In this document: positions 8,383 through 15,821 of the stretch, piece by piece
Numbering within the stretch: the stretch's first letter is position 1
Layout of the letters: each line of letters starts with the position of its first letter
DNA from: Thermus filiformis
Lineage (GTDB): Bacteria; Deinococcota; Deinococci; Deinococcales; Thermaceae
DNA: 64,000 bases
Direction of reading: 5' to 3'
Assembly (NCBI RefSeq): GCF_000771745.2
Contig: NZ_JPSL02000036.1
Coordinates: 124,001-188,000 of the forward strand
Made by a program: the position numbers and the translations under genes
Notes under the pieces: generated by a model
What the model was told of the DNA's origin: nothing
Databases searched by the model: none
The model's input: only the letters and a program-made list of their open reading frames with translations

Positions 8383-8937
8383 TCACCTCTCCAGGAACCG
8401 CTCCGGCTTCCCCTCGAGGCCCCGAAGCCGCACGAGCCACCACCCCTCCCGCCCGGGCCGGGGCAGGGCGAAGACCCCCGGGGGCACCTCCTCCCAGGCC
8501 CCCCGGCGGTAGCGGGCCACCAGGAAGGTCTCCTTATCGCCGGTGGGGAGGGCGTGCCAGAGCCTGCCCTCCGCCCACCAGACCCGGACCCGGCCCTCCC
8601 CCGGCAGGAGGGGGCTCCGGGGGCCCTGGTAGTAGGCCCAGGACCCGGGGGAGAGAACGGAAAGCCTTCCATCCTCCACCCCCACCACCATCCCCGGGGT
8701 CAGGAAGGGGAGGAGGGGGGAGTCCACCTCCAGGCTCCGCCCCCCCACCCAGACCCTCTTCCCGTCCGTGGCCTCCACCTTTCCGTAGTAGACGGGCTGG
8801 CTCTTTTTCTCTTTCTCGCCTTTCTTTTTGTCCCCCTCGCTCTTCTTTTTGTCCCCCTTGCCCTCCTCTCCCAGGGCCCATCCTCCGACGGAGAAGCAGC
8901 CGGCCAGGAGCCAGAAGAGCGCCTCACGCCGCCTCAT
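8383..8937 (-). CDS. Secreted hypothetical protein with a Lys/Glu-rich N-terminal linker
   Basis: The 184-aa product has a hydrophobic leader (RREALFWLLAGCFSVGGWALG), possibly a signal peptide with a cysteine inside it. A strongly charged low-complexity stretch rich in KKK, GDK and EKEKK follows (about 25-46), then a beta-rich domain resembling a small OB/SH3-like fold (VYYGKVEATDGKRVWVGG). I do not recognise the family. It is the last gene of the cytochrome/two-component operon and overlaps the kinase gene by 14 bp. The repeating 'valued site, then limit' layout recalls the DUF5666-type modules of the lipoprotein at 12690, but that link is weak. Confidence 0.7.
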   Translation of the reverse strand: MRRREALFWLLAGCFSVGGWALGEEGKGDKKKSEGDKKKGEKEKKSQPVYYGKVEATDGKRVWVGGRSLEVDSPLLPFLTPGMVVGVEDGRLSVLSPGSWAYYQGPRSPLLPGEGRVRVWWAEGRLWHALPTGDKETFLVARYRRGAWEEVPPGVFALPRPGREGWWLVRLRGLEGKPERFLER

Positions 8938-10171
8938 CCCGCCACCTCGGAAGCCTCAGCCGCACCCGGAGGCCCGGGTGGGCGTTTTCCACCTCGAGCC
9001 CCCCTCCCAGCCGCCGGGCGATCTCCTCGGCCAGGGCCAGGCCGAGGCCCAGCCCCTTCCCCCCGCTTCCCCGGAAGAAGGGCTGGGTGAGCCGGGGGAG
9101 GTCCTCCTCCCGGACCCCGGGCCCGTGGTCCCGCACCTCCAGAAGGACCTCCCCTGGGTGTCCCCCTGAAGCAGCCCCCCGGACGAGAAGCCGCACCTCC
9201 ACCGGCGGGGCCCCGTGGCGGAGGGCGTTTTCCAGGAGGTTGTCCAGGAGGCGTTCCAAGAGGGCGGGCTGGGCCAGGACCCAGGCCGGCCCCTGGGCCT
9301 CGAGGCGGACCGTCTTTGCGTGGGGCTCGAGGTAGGCCCGGAGGAAGCCCGAAAGCTCCAGGGGGGCCAGGTCCTTCTCGTCGCGGGCCAGGGCCAGAAG
9401 CCCCTCCAGGGTCCTTTCCATCCGGGCCACCGCCTCCTCCAGGCGGGGCAGGGCCTGCTCCGGGGAAAGGAGGCCCGCGGCCAAGGCCTCCAGCTGGCTC
9501 CTCAGGACGGCCAGGGGGCTCCTCAGCTCGTGGGAGGCGTGCCGGGTGAAGAGGCGCTCCCGCTCCAGGGCGGCCCGGACCGCGTCCGCCATCCGGTTGA
9601 ACCCCCGGGCCAGGCGGGCGAGCTCCCGGTCACGGGCCGGGGGCAAAGGCGGGGGAAAGCGCAGGGCGGACAGGCTCTCCACCGCCTCGGAGAGGCCCTC
9701 GAGGGGGCGGGCCAGCACCCCGGCGAAGGCGTAGCCCAAAAGGGCGGAGAGGCCCAGAAGGGGCAGGAGGAGGAGAAGGCTGGCCTGGAGGTAGCTCCGG
9801 AGGGCCCGGGCGTACTCCTCCACCCGGAGGTAGACCTCCAGCCGGTACCCCTCCCAGGAGGTCCGCAGGACCCGCCAGGCCTCCCCCTCCTGGGGGAGGA
9901 ACCCCCCCTCCAAGACCGCCTCCTCCCCCTGGAAGAGGCGGAAGCCGAAGACGTAGTGGCTCCCCTGGAAGGGCTCCCCCTGGGCCAGCCGGGGCCCTCC
10001 CCCGGTGAGGACCAGGGCCCGGGCCACCCGGGCCGCGGTCTCGGCCAGGTCCTGGGCCGTGTCCCGCTCCACCAGGCCCCGGAAGACCAGGTACCCCCCG
10101 AGGAGGGAGGCGAGCCCCACTCCTGCGGCCAGGAGAAAGAAGGCCAGGGCCAGGCGGGTCCTCAGGCTCAT
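8924..10171 (-). CDS. Sensor histidine kinase, OmpR-partner type
   Basis: The 415-aa product has two membrane helices (about 7-30 and 128-150) flanking a periplasmic sensor of roughly 100 residues. A HAMP-like region follows, then the dimerisation box HASHELRSPL with the phospho-accepting His, and a C-terminal ATPase with an N box (NLLENALRHG) and G boxes (DHGPGV, GLGLGLALAEEIA). It is coupled to the response regulator by an ATGA overlap. The operon, with a pentaheme cytochrome and a YceI protein, suggests a redox, electron-transport or envelope signal. The sensor region shows no cofactor motif. Confidence 0.93.
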   Translation of the reverse strand: MSLRTRLALAFFLLAAGVGLASLLGGYLVFRGLVERDTAQDLAETAARVARALVLTGGGPRLAQGEPFQGSHYVFGFRLFQGEEAVLEGGFLPQEGEAWRVLRTSWEGYRLEVYLRVEEYARALRSYLQASLLLLLPLLGLSALLGYAFAGVLARPLEGLSEAVESLSALRFPPPLPPARDRELARLARGFNRMADAVRAALERERLFTRHASHELRSPLAVLRSQLEALAAGLLSPEQALPRLEEAVARMERTLEGLLALARDEKDLAPLELSGFLRAYLEPHAKTVRLEAQGPAWVLAQPALLERLLDNLLENALRHGAPPVEVRLLVRGAASGGHPGEVLLEVRDHGPGVREEDLPRLTQPFFRGSGGKGLGLGLALAEEIARRLGGGLEVENAHPGLRVRLRLPRWRDEAA

Positions 10172-10824
10172 GGCCGCCCCAGCCGGTACCCCCCGGGCAC
10201 CCGCTCCACCACCCAGGGGGCGAGGCCTTGCCTTAGCTTCTGCACGTAGACCCGCAGCACGGCCTCGCTCTGGGCCTCCGGGAAGAGCCTTTCCAGAAGC
10301 TCCTCCCGGGAGAAGGTCTTCTCGGGGTTGAGGGCCAGAAGCTCCAGGAGGGCGAAGGCCTTGGGGGAGAGGCGCACCTCCTCCTCCCCGAGGAAGACCC
10401 GCCGGGCGGCCAGGTCCACCCGCAGGGGGCCCCTCTGGAACACCCGGCCCTTGAACTCCGCCTCCCGCCGGGCCAAGGCCCGCACCCGGGCCAGGAGCTC
10501 CGCCAGGTGGAAGGGCTTGACCAGGTAGTCGTCCCCCCCGAGCTCGAGGCCCGCCACCCGGTCCTCCAGGGCGTCCCGGGCGGTGAGGAAGAGGATGCCC
10601 CCCCGGTACCCCGCCTGGCGCAGGGCCTCGGCGAAGCGGAAGCCCGCCTCCTCCCCCTCGGGAAGCATCACGTCCAGGACCACCACCTCAGGCTCCCCCT
10701 CCGCCAAAAGCGCCCAGGCCTCCTCGAGGCTTTTGGCCCCCACGGCCTCGTACCGCTCCCGGCGCAGGAGGGCCAGGACGGGCTCCAAAATCCCCTCCTC
10801 GTCCTCCACCACCAGGACCCTCAC
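10168..10824 (-). CDS. Response regulator, OmpR/PhoB family
   Basis: The 218-aa product starts MRVLVVEDEEG. The receiver has the acidic pocket (VEDEE), phospho-acceptor Asp in VVLDVMLP, Thr in FLTARDA and Lys in DDYLVKPF. The C-terminal winged helix is recognisable from RLSPKAFALLELLALNPEK and VYVQKLRQGL. The GTG at 10824 is chosen over a GTG at 10839 because it makes a GTGA overlap with the upstream gene, the joining style used throughout this operon. It probably binds the 11-bp-spaced direct repeats at 12610-12626 and 14135-14151, and so would autoregulate its own operon. Confidence 0.93.
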   Translation of the reverse strand: MRVLVVEDEEGILEPVLALLRRERYEAVGAKSLEEAWALLAEGEPEVVVLDVMLPEGEEAGFRFAEALRQAGYRGGILFLTARDALEDRVAGLELGGDDYLVKPFHLAELLARVRALARREAEFKGRVFQRGPLRVDLAARRVFLGEEEVRLSPKAFALLELLALNPEKTFSREELLERLFPEAQSEAVLRVYVQKLRQGLAPWVVERVPGGYRLGRP

Positions 10825-11273
10825 GGCCGCCTCACCCACAGGGCCGCCGCCCCCAGAAGGCCCAGGCCCGCCAGGCTCAAGGGGGCGAGGGGAGGGGGGG
10901 CGCCCTCCCCCTTTTCGTCCTTCTCGTACTCCTCGTAGCCCCCCGGGTAATAGGCCCCCTCCTCGTCCACCAGGCGGAAGGCGCCGGGGCGCAGGCCCTC
11001 CTTGCCCTCGAGGCCCTCCTCCAGGTGCTGGACCAGGCCGAAAAGCCCCGCCAGGCTCACCCCCAGGAGGAGGGCCAGGGCCCAGGACCGGGCCCGGGGG
11101 GCCACGAGGCCCAGCCCCGCCCCCACCACTCCTACCCCCGCGGCCAGGGGGGCCACCGCCTGGACCCCTTCCGTGTGCCCCATGAGGAGGAGCTCGGCCA
11201 GGGTGACGAAGAAGCCCAGGGCCACGAAGAGGACCACCATCTCCGGAAACCGCTCTCTTAGCGTCTCCCGCAT
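10821..11273 (-). CDS. Small integral membrane protein of unknown function
   Basis: The 150-aa product has predicted helices at about 11-30, 37-56, 62-82 and near the C-terminus (LAPLSLAGLGLLGAAALWV). Between them is an acidic segment (GAYYPGGYEEYEKDEKGEG) rich in Tyr, Glu and Lys. The last helix plus the basic end VRRP resembles a sorting-type tail. The family is not recognised. The start has a strong GAGGAGGT site 4 nt upstream. It sits between a multiheme cytochrome and the response regulator, so a role in quinone/cytochrome electron transfer or in anchoring the cytochrome is possible. Confidence 0.75.
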   Translation of the reverse strand: MRETLRERFPEMVVLFVALGFFVTLAELLLMGHTEGVQAVAPLAAGVGVVGAGLGLVAPRARSWALALLLGVSLAGLFGLVQHLEEGLEGKEGLRPGAFRLVDEEGAYYPGGYEEYEKDEKGEGAPPPLAPLSLAGLGLLGAAALWVRRP

Positions 11274-11283
11274 ACCTACCTCC

Positions 11284-12072
11284 TCAGTCTTTCCGCTTCC
11301 AAGCCTTCCCGTCCAGCCCGTGGCAGTAGGCGCAGAAGTTGGGGGGCAGGACCTGGTTGAAGGCCTTCTCGTCCTCGGGGTTCTGGATCAGCCGGAGCTG
11401 GGCCTCCTGGAAGGCCTGGACCTGGAGCCGCTCGGCCGGGGTGAGGCGGTCCGCGCCCCGGTGGCAGGTCTGGCAGGTCCGGCTGCCCCCGTGCTCCGCC
11501 ACCTCCCCGTGGCCCTGGGTGAAGTCGGGCCCGTGGTCCTTGGGGGCGTGGCACTGGGCGCAGGAGGCCGCCCCCTTGGGGCCGAAGGCGGGGAAGATGG
11601 CCCCTTTGAGGGGGCTTTGGCTTCCCGGAAGGCTCTGGGGCCGGGTCCTGCCGTCGTGGCAGGTGGCGCAGAACCGGCCCAAGGAGGCGGGCTTGTGGGG
11701 CTCCTGGAGGGGGGTGGGGGCCAGGCTCTTCCAGGTCTTGCCCGGGTCCAGCTGGGCGTGGCAGGTCTCGCAGGTGGCCCCCTTGGCCCCCAGGGCGGCG
11801 AAGTGCCGCTCGTGGCTGAAGACCACCCGGCCCGCCCCCTGGGGGTGGAAGGTCTTCACCAGGTCCTGGGGGGGCTGCCACTGGCGCTTGGGCTTGAGCC
11901 GCCCCCCTTCCACCTCCACGTACTGCCCCGGGACCAGGCCGCTCCCGGGGGGCAGGGGAGTGCCGTCCGAGAGGAAGGCCCGGCCCTTCTCCGCGTCCCA
12001 GCGCACGTAGAGGTAGCGCTCCCCCTCACCCGCCAGCGCCAGGCCCAGGAGGAGAAGAACCGCCCACCTCAC
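11284..12072 (-). CDS. Periplasmic pentaheme c-type cytochrome
   Basis: The 262-aa product has a signal peptide (MRWAVLLLLGLALAG) and five CXXCH heme-attachment motifs: CETCH, CATCH, CAQCH, CQTCH and CAYCH. Extra histidines between them (HERHFAALG, HKPASLG, HGPDFTQGHGE) could be distal ligands, as in NapC/NrfH-like and cytochrome c7/c3-like proteins. The N-terminal 60 residues have no heme. It starts with a GTGA overlap to the YceI gene. The electron donor and acceptor cannot be read from the sequence; nothing in the cluster encodes a terminal reductase. Confidence 0.9.
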   Translation of the reverse strand: MRWAVLLLLGLALAGEGERYLYVRWDAEKGRAFLSDGTPLPPGSGLVPGQYVEVEGGRLKPKRQWQPPQDLVKTFHPQGAGRVVFSHERHFAALGAKGATCETCHAQLDPGKTWKSLAPTPLQEPHKPASLGRFCATCHDGRTRPQSLPGSQSPLKGAIFPAFGPKGAASCAQCHAPKDHGPDFTQGHGEVAEHGGSRTCQTCHRGADRLTPAERLQVQAFQEAQLRLIQNPEDEKAFNQVLPPNFCAYCHGLDGKAWKRKD

Positions 12073-12578
12073 CGGGCCACCCCCTCCCCCTGGACCCGCA
12101 CCCGCACCTTTTCTTGGACCCGCATGCCCATGAAGCTCGGGGCCTTCAGGCCGTAGTCGCCGAGGAGGAGGTCAAACTCCGCCTGGAAACGGAGGCGGCC
12201 TCCCTCGAGGGTGTAGCGCACCGGCCAGGCCACCTCCTTCCGCACCCCGTGCAGCTCGAGGGTCCCCAGGAGCAGGCCCTTGGCCTGGTCCAGGGACCGG
12301 GGCTCCAGGCAGGCCTGGGGGTAGCGGTCCACCTGGAACATCTCCCGGGTGTGCCGGTCCCGCAGGGGCTCCTTGGAGTCCCAGGCCGCCAGGTCCAGGC
12401 AGACCCGGCCCTGGAGGGCCCCCGTGTCCGGGTCGTAGGCCACCTCCCCCTTCAGGGTGGGGTTGACCCCCCCGAAGGCCCCCAGGGGGGCCCGGGCCTG
12501 GTAGGCGGCCTCGCCGGTGATCCGGAACCCTGCGGCCAGGGCCGCGCCGAGGAAGAGGGTGAGAACCAAAGCGCGCAT
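12069..12578 (-). CDS. YceI-family periplasmic lipocalin-like protein
   Basis: The 169-aa product has a signal peptide (MRALVLTLFLGAALAAG). The YceI pattern is clear: GEAAYQAR at the first strand, F-V-T-like repeats, RDRHTREMFQVDRYPQA (the DxHM/F-D-x-x-x-P motif) and LLLGTLELHGVRKEV. YceI proteins bind polyisoprenoids such as quinones in a beta-barrel. The start at 12578 is set by AGGAGGTG 4 nt upstream; an in-frame extension would cross the promoter. It is the first gene of the six-gene operon, under the direct-repeat promoter at 12593-12626. Confidence 0.9.
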   Translation of the reverse strand: MRALVLTLFLGAALAAGFRITGEAAYQARAPLGAFGGVNPTLKGEVAYDPDTGALQGRVCLDLAAWDSKEPLRDRHTREMFQVDRYPQACLEPRSLDQAKGLLLGTLELHGVRKEVAWPVRYTLEGGRLRFQAEFDLLLGDYGLKAPSFMGMRVQEKVRVRVQGEGVAR

Positions 12579-12592
12579 CTTCACCTCCTCTC

Positions 12593-12626
12593 TCAGGCTA
12601 GGAGCCGTCCGTAAACGGGTCGTAAA
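12593..12626 (-). promoter_or_regulatory. Response-regulator-type direct repeat and -10 upstream of the YceI operon
   Basis: Read on the minus strand, TTTACG occurs twice (12626-12621 and 12615-12610) with an 11-bp period. It is followed after 9 nt by TAGCCT (about 12600-12593), a plausible -10. The usual -35 is absent and the repeats occupy its place, the layout of PhoB/OmpR-activated promoters. The same arrangement, including the 9-nt gap, precedes the DUF5666 gene. Confidence 0.6.
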
Positions 12627-12652
12627 TCCTCCGCCGAGCTGGGATGGAATGA

Positions 12653-12676
12653 GGGGGGTGGGCCTCCCCACCCCCC
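12653..12676 (-). terminator. Hairpin terminator downstream of the DUF5666 gene
   Basis: A perfect 10-bp stem, GGGGGGTGGG with CCCACCCCCC, encloses a 4-nt loop just after the lipoprotein stop. The tract after the stem on the minus strand (TCATTCC) is only weakly U-rich. It separates the lipoprotein transcript from the YceI operon promoter. Confidence 0.65.
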
Positions 12677-12689
12677 TCGCGGACCCGGC

Positions 12690-14099
12690 TCAGCGCCGCT
12701 TCAGCTCCACCTTGCTCGCCTGGACCACCCCGCCCGAGTTGCTTCCTTTGACCTCTACCACGTCCCCCTCCTGGAGGAGGGCGAAGAAGCCCGCCTGGTC
12801 GTAGGGCTGGTCGTGCCACTCAAAGCGGGTGCTTGGGGTGGTGGCGACGGTGTTTCCGAGCAGGACGAAGGTGTAGGCGGTGCGGTCCACCTGGCTCACG
12901 GTCCCCTTCCACTCCTGGATGCCCCCCTGACCGCCCGAGCGCCCCTTGACCTCGACCTTCAGGGCGTAGAAGCGGCCTTCCTGGGTGAGGGCCGGGTCGT
13001 ACCTCACCTCCACGAAGTCCCCCACCTGGATCTCGGCGAAGGCGATGGGGCCGTCGGGGTCGTCCCGCTTGAGCAGGGTGTTCGCGTCCGCGTAGAAGCC
13101 CAGGGAGCCCAGGTCCAGGGTCAACCGGTCAGGGTCCACCGCCGTCACCTGGCCCTTGGCCTCGGCCTTGGGGGCCCGGGTCCGGGGGTACTTCACCTTG
13201 ACCTGCTGGGCGTGGAAGAGGCCGGGGTCCTGGGCGTCCACCTGGCCCTTGGCCTCCACGTAGACCCCCTCGGCGAGCTGGCCCACCACGACCGCCTGGG
13301 CGTAGTCCACGGTGTAGCCCAAGAGCCGGAAGGTCTTTTGCGCCTCGTTCAGATCGGAGATGGGGCCTTCCAGCTCCACCCGCCTCGAGGCGCCAAAGCC
13401 GCTTCCCCCGGCGGTCTTGAAGGACACCCGGCTGGCCTGGAGCGTAGTCCCCGAGAGGGTGCCCCGCACCTCCGCCCAGGCCCCCTCCTGGGGCGTGCCC
13501 TCCACCCTGGCCCGGCTGTAGTCCACCGTGTACCCGGAAAGCTGGAAGGTCTTGCCCGCAGGGTCAAGGTTCTGGACCGCGCCTTCCAGCCTCACCTCGC
13601 CGCCCGTGGGGTAGCGCTCAATGTAGGTGGCCAGGAGCCCGCCCTGGGCGGATGTGCCCTGGACCTCCACGAAGTCCCCTGGGGAAAGGTCCGTGAGGAG
13701 AAGGGTCCGGTAGGCCCCGCCCGCCTTCTCGTAGATCTGGGTGCCCGCGTCGGTAAAGACGGTCTGGCCCAAAACGGTGAGGGTGCCCGCATTCACGTCC
13801 ACGGCCTCCACCGGCCCCTTGAGCTTCACCTGGACCTCGAGGCGCTCCACCTTCAGGCTCGAGGCCCCCTCCTGTCCCTCGGCCCGGACCACCATCCCGG
13901 GCAGCAGGTCCCCCGTCCAGGCCTCCCCGTCCTTGGTCACTGTGGCCCCGGACAGGTCCAGGGGCTTGCCCGCCAGGGTGGGCCGGTCCGGCGTCCCCCC
14001 GAGGACGCCCAGGACCGCCACCCCGCTCCCCGCCTGGGGAGGCTGGGCCGTCTGGCAGGCGGCCAAAAGGAGCCCGACGAGAAGCAACGTCCACCTCAT
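12690..14099 (-). CDS. Lipoprotein built of repeated DUF5666-like modules
   Basis: The 469-aa product has a lipobox (LLVGLLLAACQ). About six repeats of a 60-70-residue module follow, each with the pattern 'G-x-V-x-x-V-D, TL-x-L-G-x-T-V, then GD-F/V-V-E-V-x-G'. Examples are AVDVNAGTLTVLGQTV, NLDPAGKTFQLSGYTVDY, DLNEAQKTFRLLGYTVDY and QVDRTAYTFVLLGNTV. DUF5666 units are OB-fold-like and of unknown function. The ATG at 14099 has GGAGG 8 nt upstream; a GTG 9 nt earlier is also possible. It has its own promoter with the direct repeat seen before the YceI operon, so it is probably in the same regulon. Confidence 0.85.
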   Translation of the reverse strand: MRWTLLLVGLLLAACQTAQPPQAGSGVAVLGVLGGTPDRPTLAGKPLDLSGATVTKDGEAWTGDLLPGMVVRAEGQEGASSLKVERLEVQVKLKGPVEAVDVNAGTLTVLGQTVFTDAGTQIYEKAGGAYRTLLLTDLSPGDFVEVQGTSAQGGLLATYIERYPTGGEVRLEGAVQNLDPAGKTFQLSGYTVDYSRARVEGTPQEGAWAEVRGTLSGTTLQASRVSFKTAGGSGFGASRRVELEGPISDLNEAQKTFRLLGYTVDYAQAVVVGQLAEGVYVEAKGQVDAQDPGLFHAQQVKVKYPRTRAPKAEAKGQVTAVDPDRLTLDLGSLGFYADANTLLKRDDPDGPIAFAEIQVGDFVEVRYDPALTQEGRFYALKVEVKGRSGGQGGIQEWKGTVSQVDRTAYTFVLLGNTVATTPSTRFEWHDQPYDQAGFFALLQEGDVVEVKGSNSGGVVQASKVELKRR

Positions 14100-14119
14100 C
14101 TGCCTCACCTCCGGGGCCC

Positions 14120-14151
14120 ATTATTCCCTCCCGCCGTAAGCGGAGCGTAAG
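14120..14151 (-). promoter_or_regulatory. Response-regulator-type direct repeat and -10 upstream of the DUF5666 gene
   Basis: On the minus strand CTTACG occurs at 14151-14146 and 14140-14135, 11 bp apart, each preceded by G. After 9 nt comes AATAAT (14125-14120), an A/T-only hexamer that stands out in this GC-rich DNA. The spacing matches the YceI-operon promoter exactly. Confidence 0.6.
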
Positions 14152-14159
14152 CGCCGGTC

Positions 14160-14984
14160 CTAGACCTCTTCCCTCAGGGCCTGCAAGGGGTTGTAGCGGG
14201 TGGCCCAGCCCTTTAAAAATGGGTTGGGGCCAAAGAGGGAGTACCCGGACCATGCCCAAAGTCCGAATCCGGTCAAGACCAGGAGGGCGGAAAAGGCCTC
14301 CTGGCGCACGAAAAGCCCGGCCGCCACGAGCGCCAAGCCCGCCCAGAAGAGGGCCATCTGCCGCCGGTAGCGCCTGCGGGCCTGCTCCCACACCTCCAGG
14401 GCCTCCTCCGGGGGGTAGAGGAGGCCGTTGAGCCAGGCCAGCCCCCGGGCCAGGCCCAGATAGGTGGAGAGCTCCCGGTGCTCCGTCCAGTCCAGGCCCA
14501 GGTGGCGGAGCAACCGGTCCCAGCCCGGCAGGTCCAGGGGGAGGGGCACCTCCTCCCCGAAGTCCAGGCGGAAGAGGGCGTGGGGGTCCTTGAGGGCGTT
14601 CCAGTATTCTTGCCGTCCCGAGGCCTCCAGGGCTTCACGCCAGGGGGACTTCTTCCCGGGCTCGGGCTCCAGGGGGACCCGTGGGCTTTGGGGCCCCTTC
14701 AGCCCCCGGAAGGCGCTTCGGGGGTAGAGGCGGCCCCCGATGCGCACCCCCTCGGGCTCGAGCCGGACCTCCAGCCCCCCCCGGAGGAGGGGGACGAGGC
14801 CCGTGCGCCAGAGGTACAAGGGGCCGAGGGCGAGGGCGAAGAGGCCGAGGATGAGGGCGATGAGGGGCTCCTCCTCGCCGAAAAGCCACAAGAGCCAGAG
14901 GAGAGCCCCAAGCCCCAGCCCCCCGAGGAGGAGCCGCCCCAGGGCCGCCCGCCTTTGCCAGGGGTGGTAGCGCAGGGCCTCCAT
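14160..14984 (-). CDS. Membrane protein of unknown function
   Basis: The 274-aa product has two predicted helices near the N-terminus (about 17-36 and 41-60) and two near the C-terminus (about 212-250). A soluble central region of about 140 residues contains a beta-hairpin typical of PH-like domains (LEVRLEPEGVRIGGRLYPRSAFRGL). The family is not recognised. The start lies 9 bp after the stop of the preceding secreted-protein gene, so it is the last gene of the 18320-14160 operon. Its stop is 9 bp from the direct repeat of the DUF5666 promoter. Confidence 0.75.
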   Translation of the reverse strand: MEALRYHPWQRRAALGRLLLGGLGLGALLWLLWLFGEEEPLIALILGLFALALGPLYLWRTGLVPLLRGGLEVRLEPEGVRIGGRLYPRSAFRGLKGPQSPRVPLEPEPGKKSPWREALEASGRQEYWNALKDPHALFRLDFGEEVPLPLDLPGWDRLLRHLGLDWTEHRELSTYLGLARGLAWLNGLLYPPEEALEVWEQARRRYRRQMALFWAGLALVAAGLFVRQEAFSALLVLTGFGLWAWSGYSLFGPNPFLKGWATRYNPLQALREEV

Positions 14985-14993
14985 ACCTCACCT

Positions 14994-15821
14994 CTACCGC
15001 ACCTGGTAGCGGATCAGTCTCTCTTGCACGAAGTTGAGGTAGGGGTTTTCGTCGGACTGGTTGGCGAAGAGGAGGTACTGGTACTTCAGCACCAGGGTGT
15101 TGGGGTCGTAGGCGATGGCGTGCACCGACCCCGAGGTGAACCTCTGGCCCGCGGAGCCGCCTACCGTGAGGTATCCCAGCTCCGCCACCCCGTCCCCGTC
15201 AAAGTCGTCCGCGAGCCTCCCTACCTTGTAGAGACTGGCGCTTGGAGGAAAGCCCTGCTGAGGAGGAGGCACCATAAAGACCAGGTAGGGCTTGCCCAGG
15301 AAAAGGGGGCTGGGGTTTAACCCGTCCGTGAGAGGGGTGCCCTGGGGGGTGTAGATGACCCAGTAGGGGTCGGCGAAATAGCGGAAGGGGGTGCCCCCGA
15401 TCGTCTCCTCCACCAGGAAGCCGTTTCCCTGGGGGGTGGCGGTGTAGAGGGTGGAGGGGGGGATGGGTCTTTCCCTGAGTACCCGGTTCGTCTGGGGGTC
15501 TCTTTCCCGCACGTAGCCTCCCACGATCTCCACCCGGTAGGGGCGCAGGGGCAGGCTCCGCTCCCCACTTCGGAGGGGGTAGGGGGCAGAGGCGGCCGCG
15601 CTGCACCACACGTAGACCATGGGGTCCCGCTGCCCCATGCACAGGCTCGCCGCCATCTGCTGCAGGCAGGCGGGCAGGTTGTCCCCCGCCTGGGCGCAGG
15701 CGGCGTTCGCCTGCTGCCGCACCGGTTCATAGGGGCCGAAGGAGAGGAGGGCGGCCAGCTGCTCAAAGCCCGCCTGGGCCAGCGCCAGCCCGAGAAGAAG
15801 GGGGAGCCAGACCCGCCGCAT
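14994..15821 (-). CDS. Secreted protein with a DxDGDG metal-binding-type loop
   Basis: The 275-aa product has a signal peptide (MRRVWLPLLLGLALAQA), several cysteines in the first third (ANAACAQAGDNLPAC and SLCMGQ, possible disulfides) and DDFDGDGVAELGYL near residues 210-224. That last motif is a calcium loop of the kind found in FG-GAP and dockerin-like repeats. The rest is beta-rich and unrecognised. The start ATG overlaps the upstream stop (ATGA), with GGAGGTG before it. The adjacent genes are also exported, so the operon probably makes a cell-surface assembly. Confidence 0.75.
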   Translation of the reverse strand: MRRVWLPLLLGLALAQAGFEQLAALLSFGPYEPVRQQANAACAQAGDNLPACLQQMAASLCMGQRDPMVYVWCSAAASAPYPLRSGERSLPLRPYRVEIVGGYVRERDPQTNRVLRERPIPPSTLYTATPQGNGFLVEETIGGTPFRYFADPYWVIYTPQGTPLTDGLNPSPLFLGKPYLVFMVPPPQQGFPPSASLYKVGRLADDFDGDGVAELGYLTVGGSAGQRFTSGSVHAIAYDPNTLVLKYQYLLFANQSDENPYLNFVQERLIRYQVR

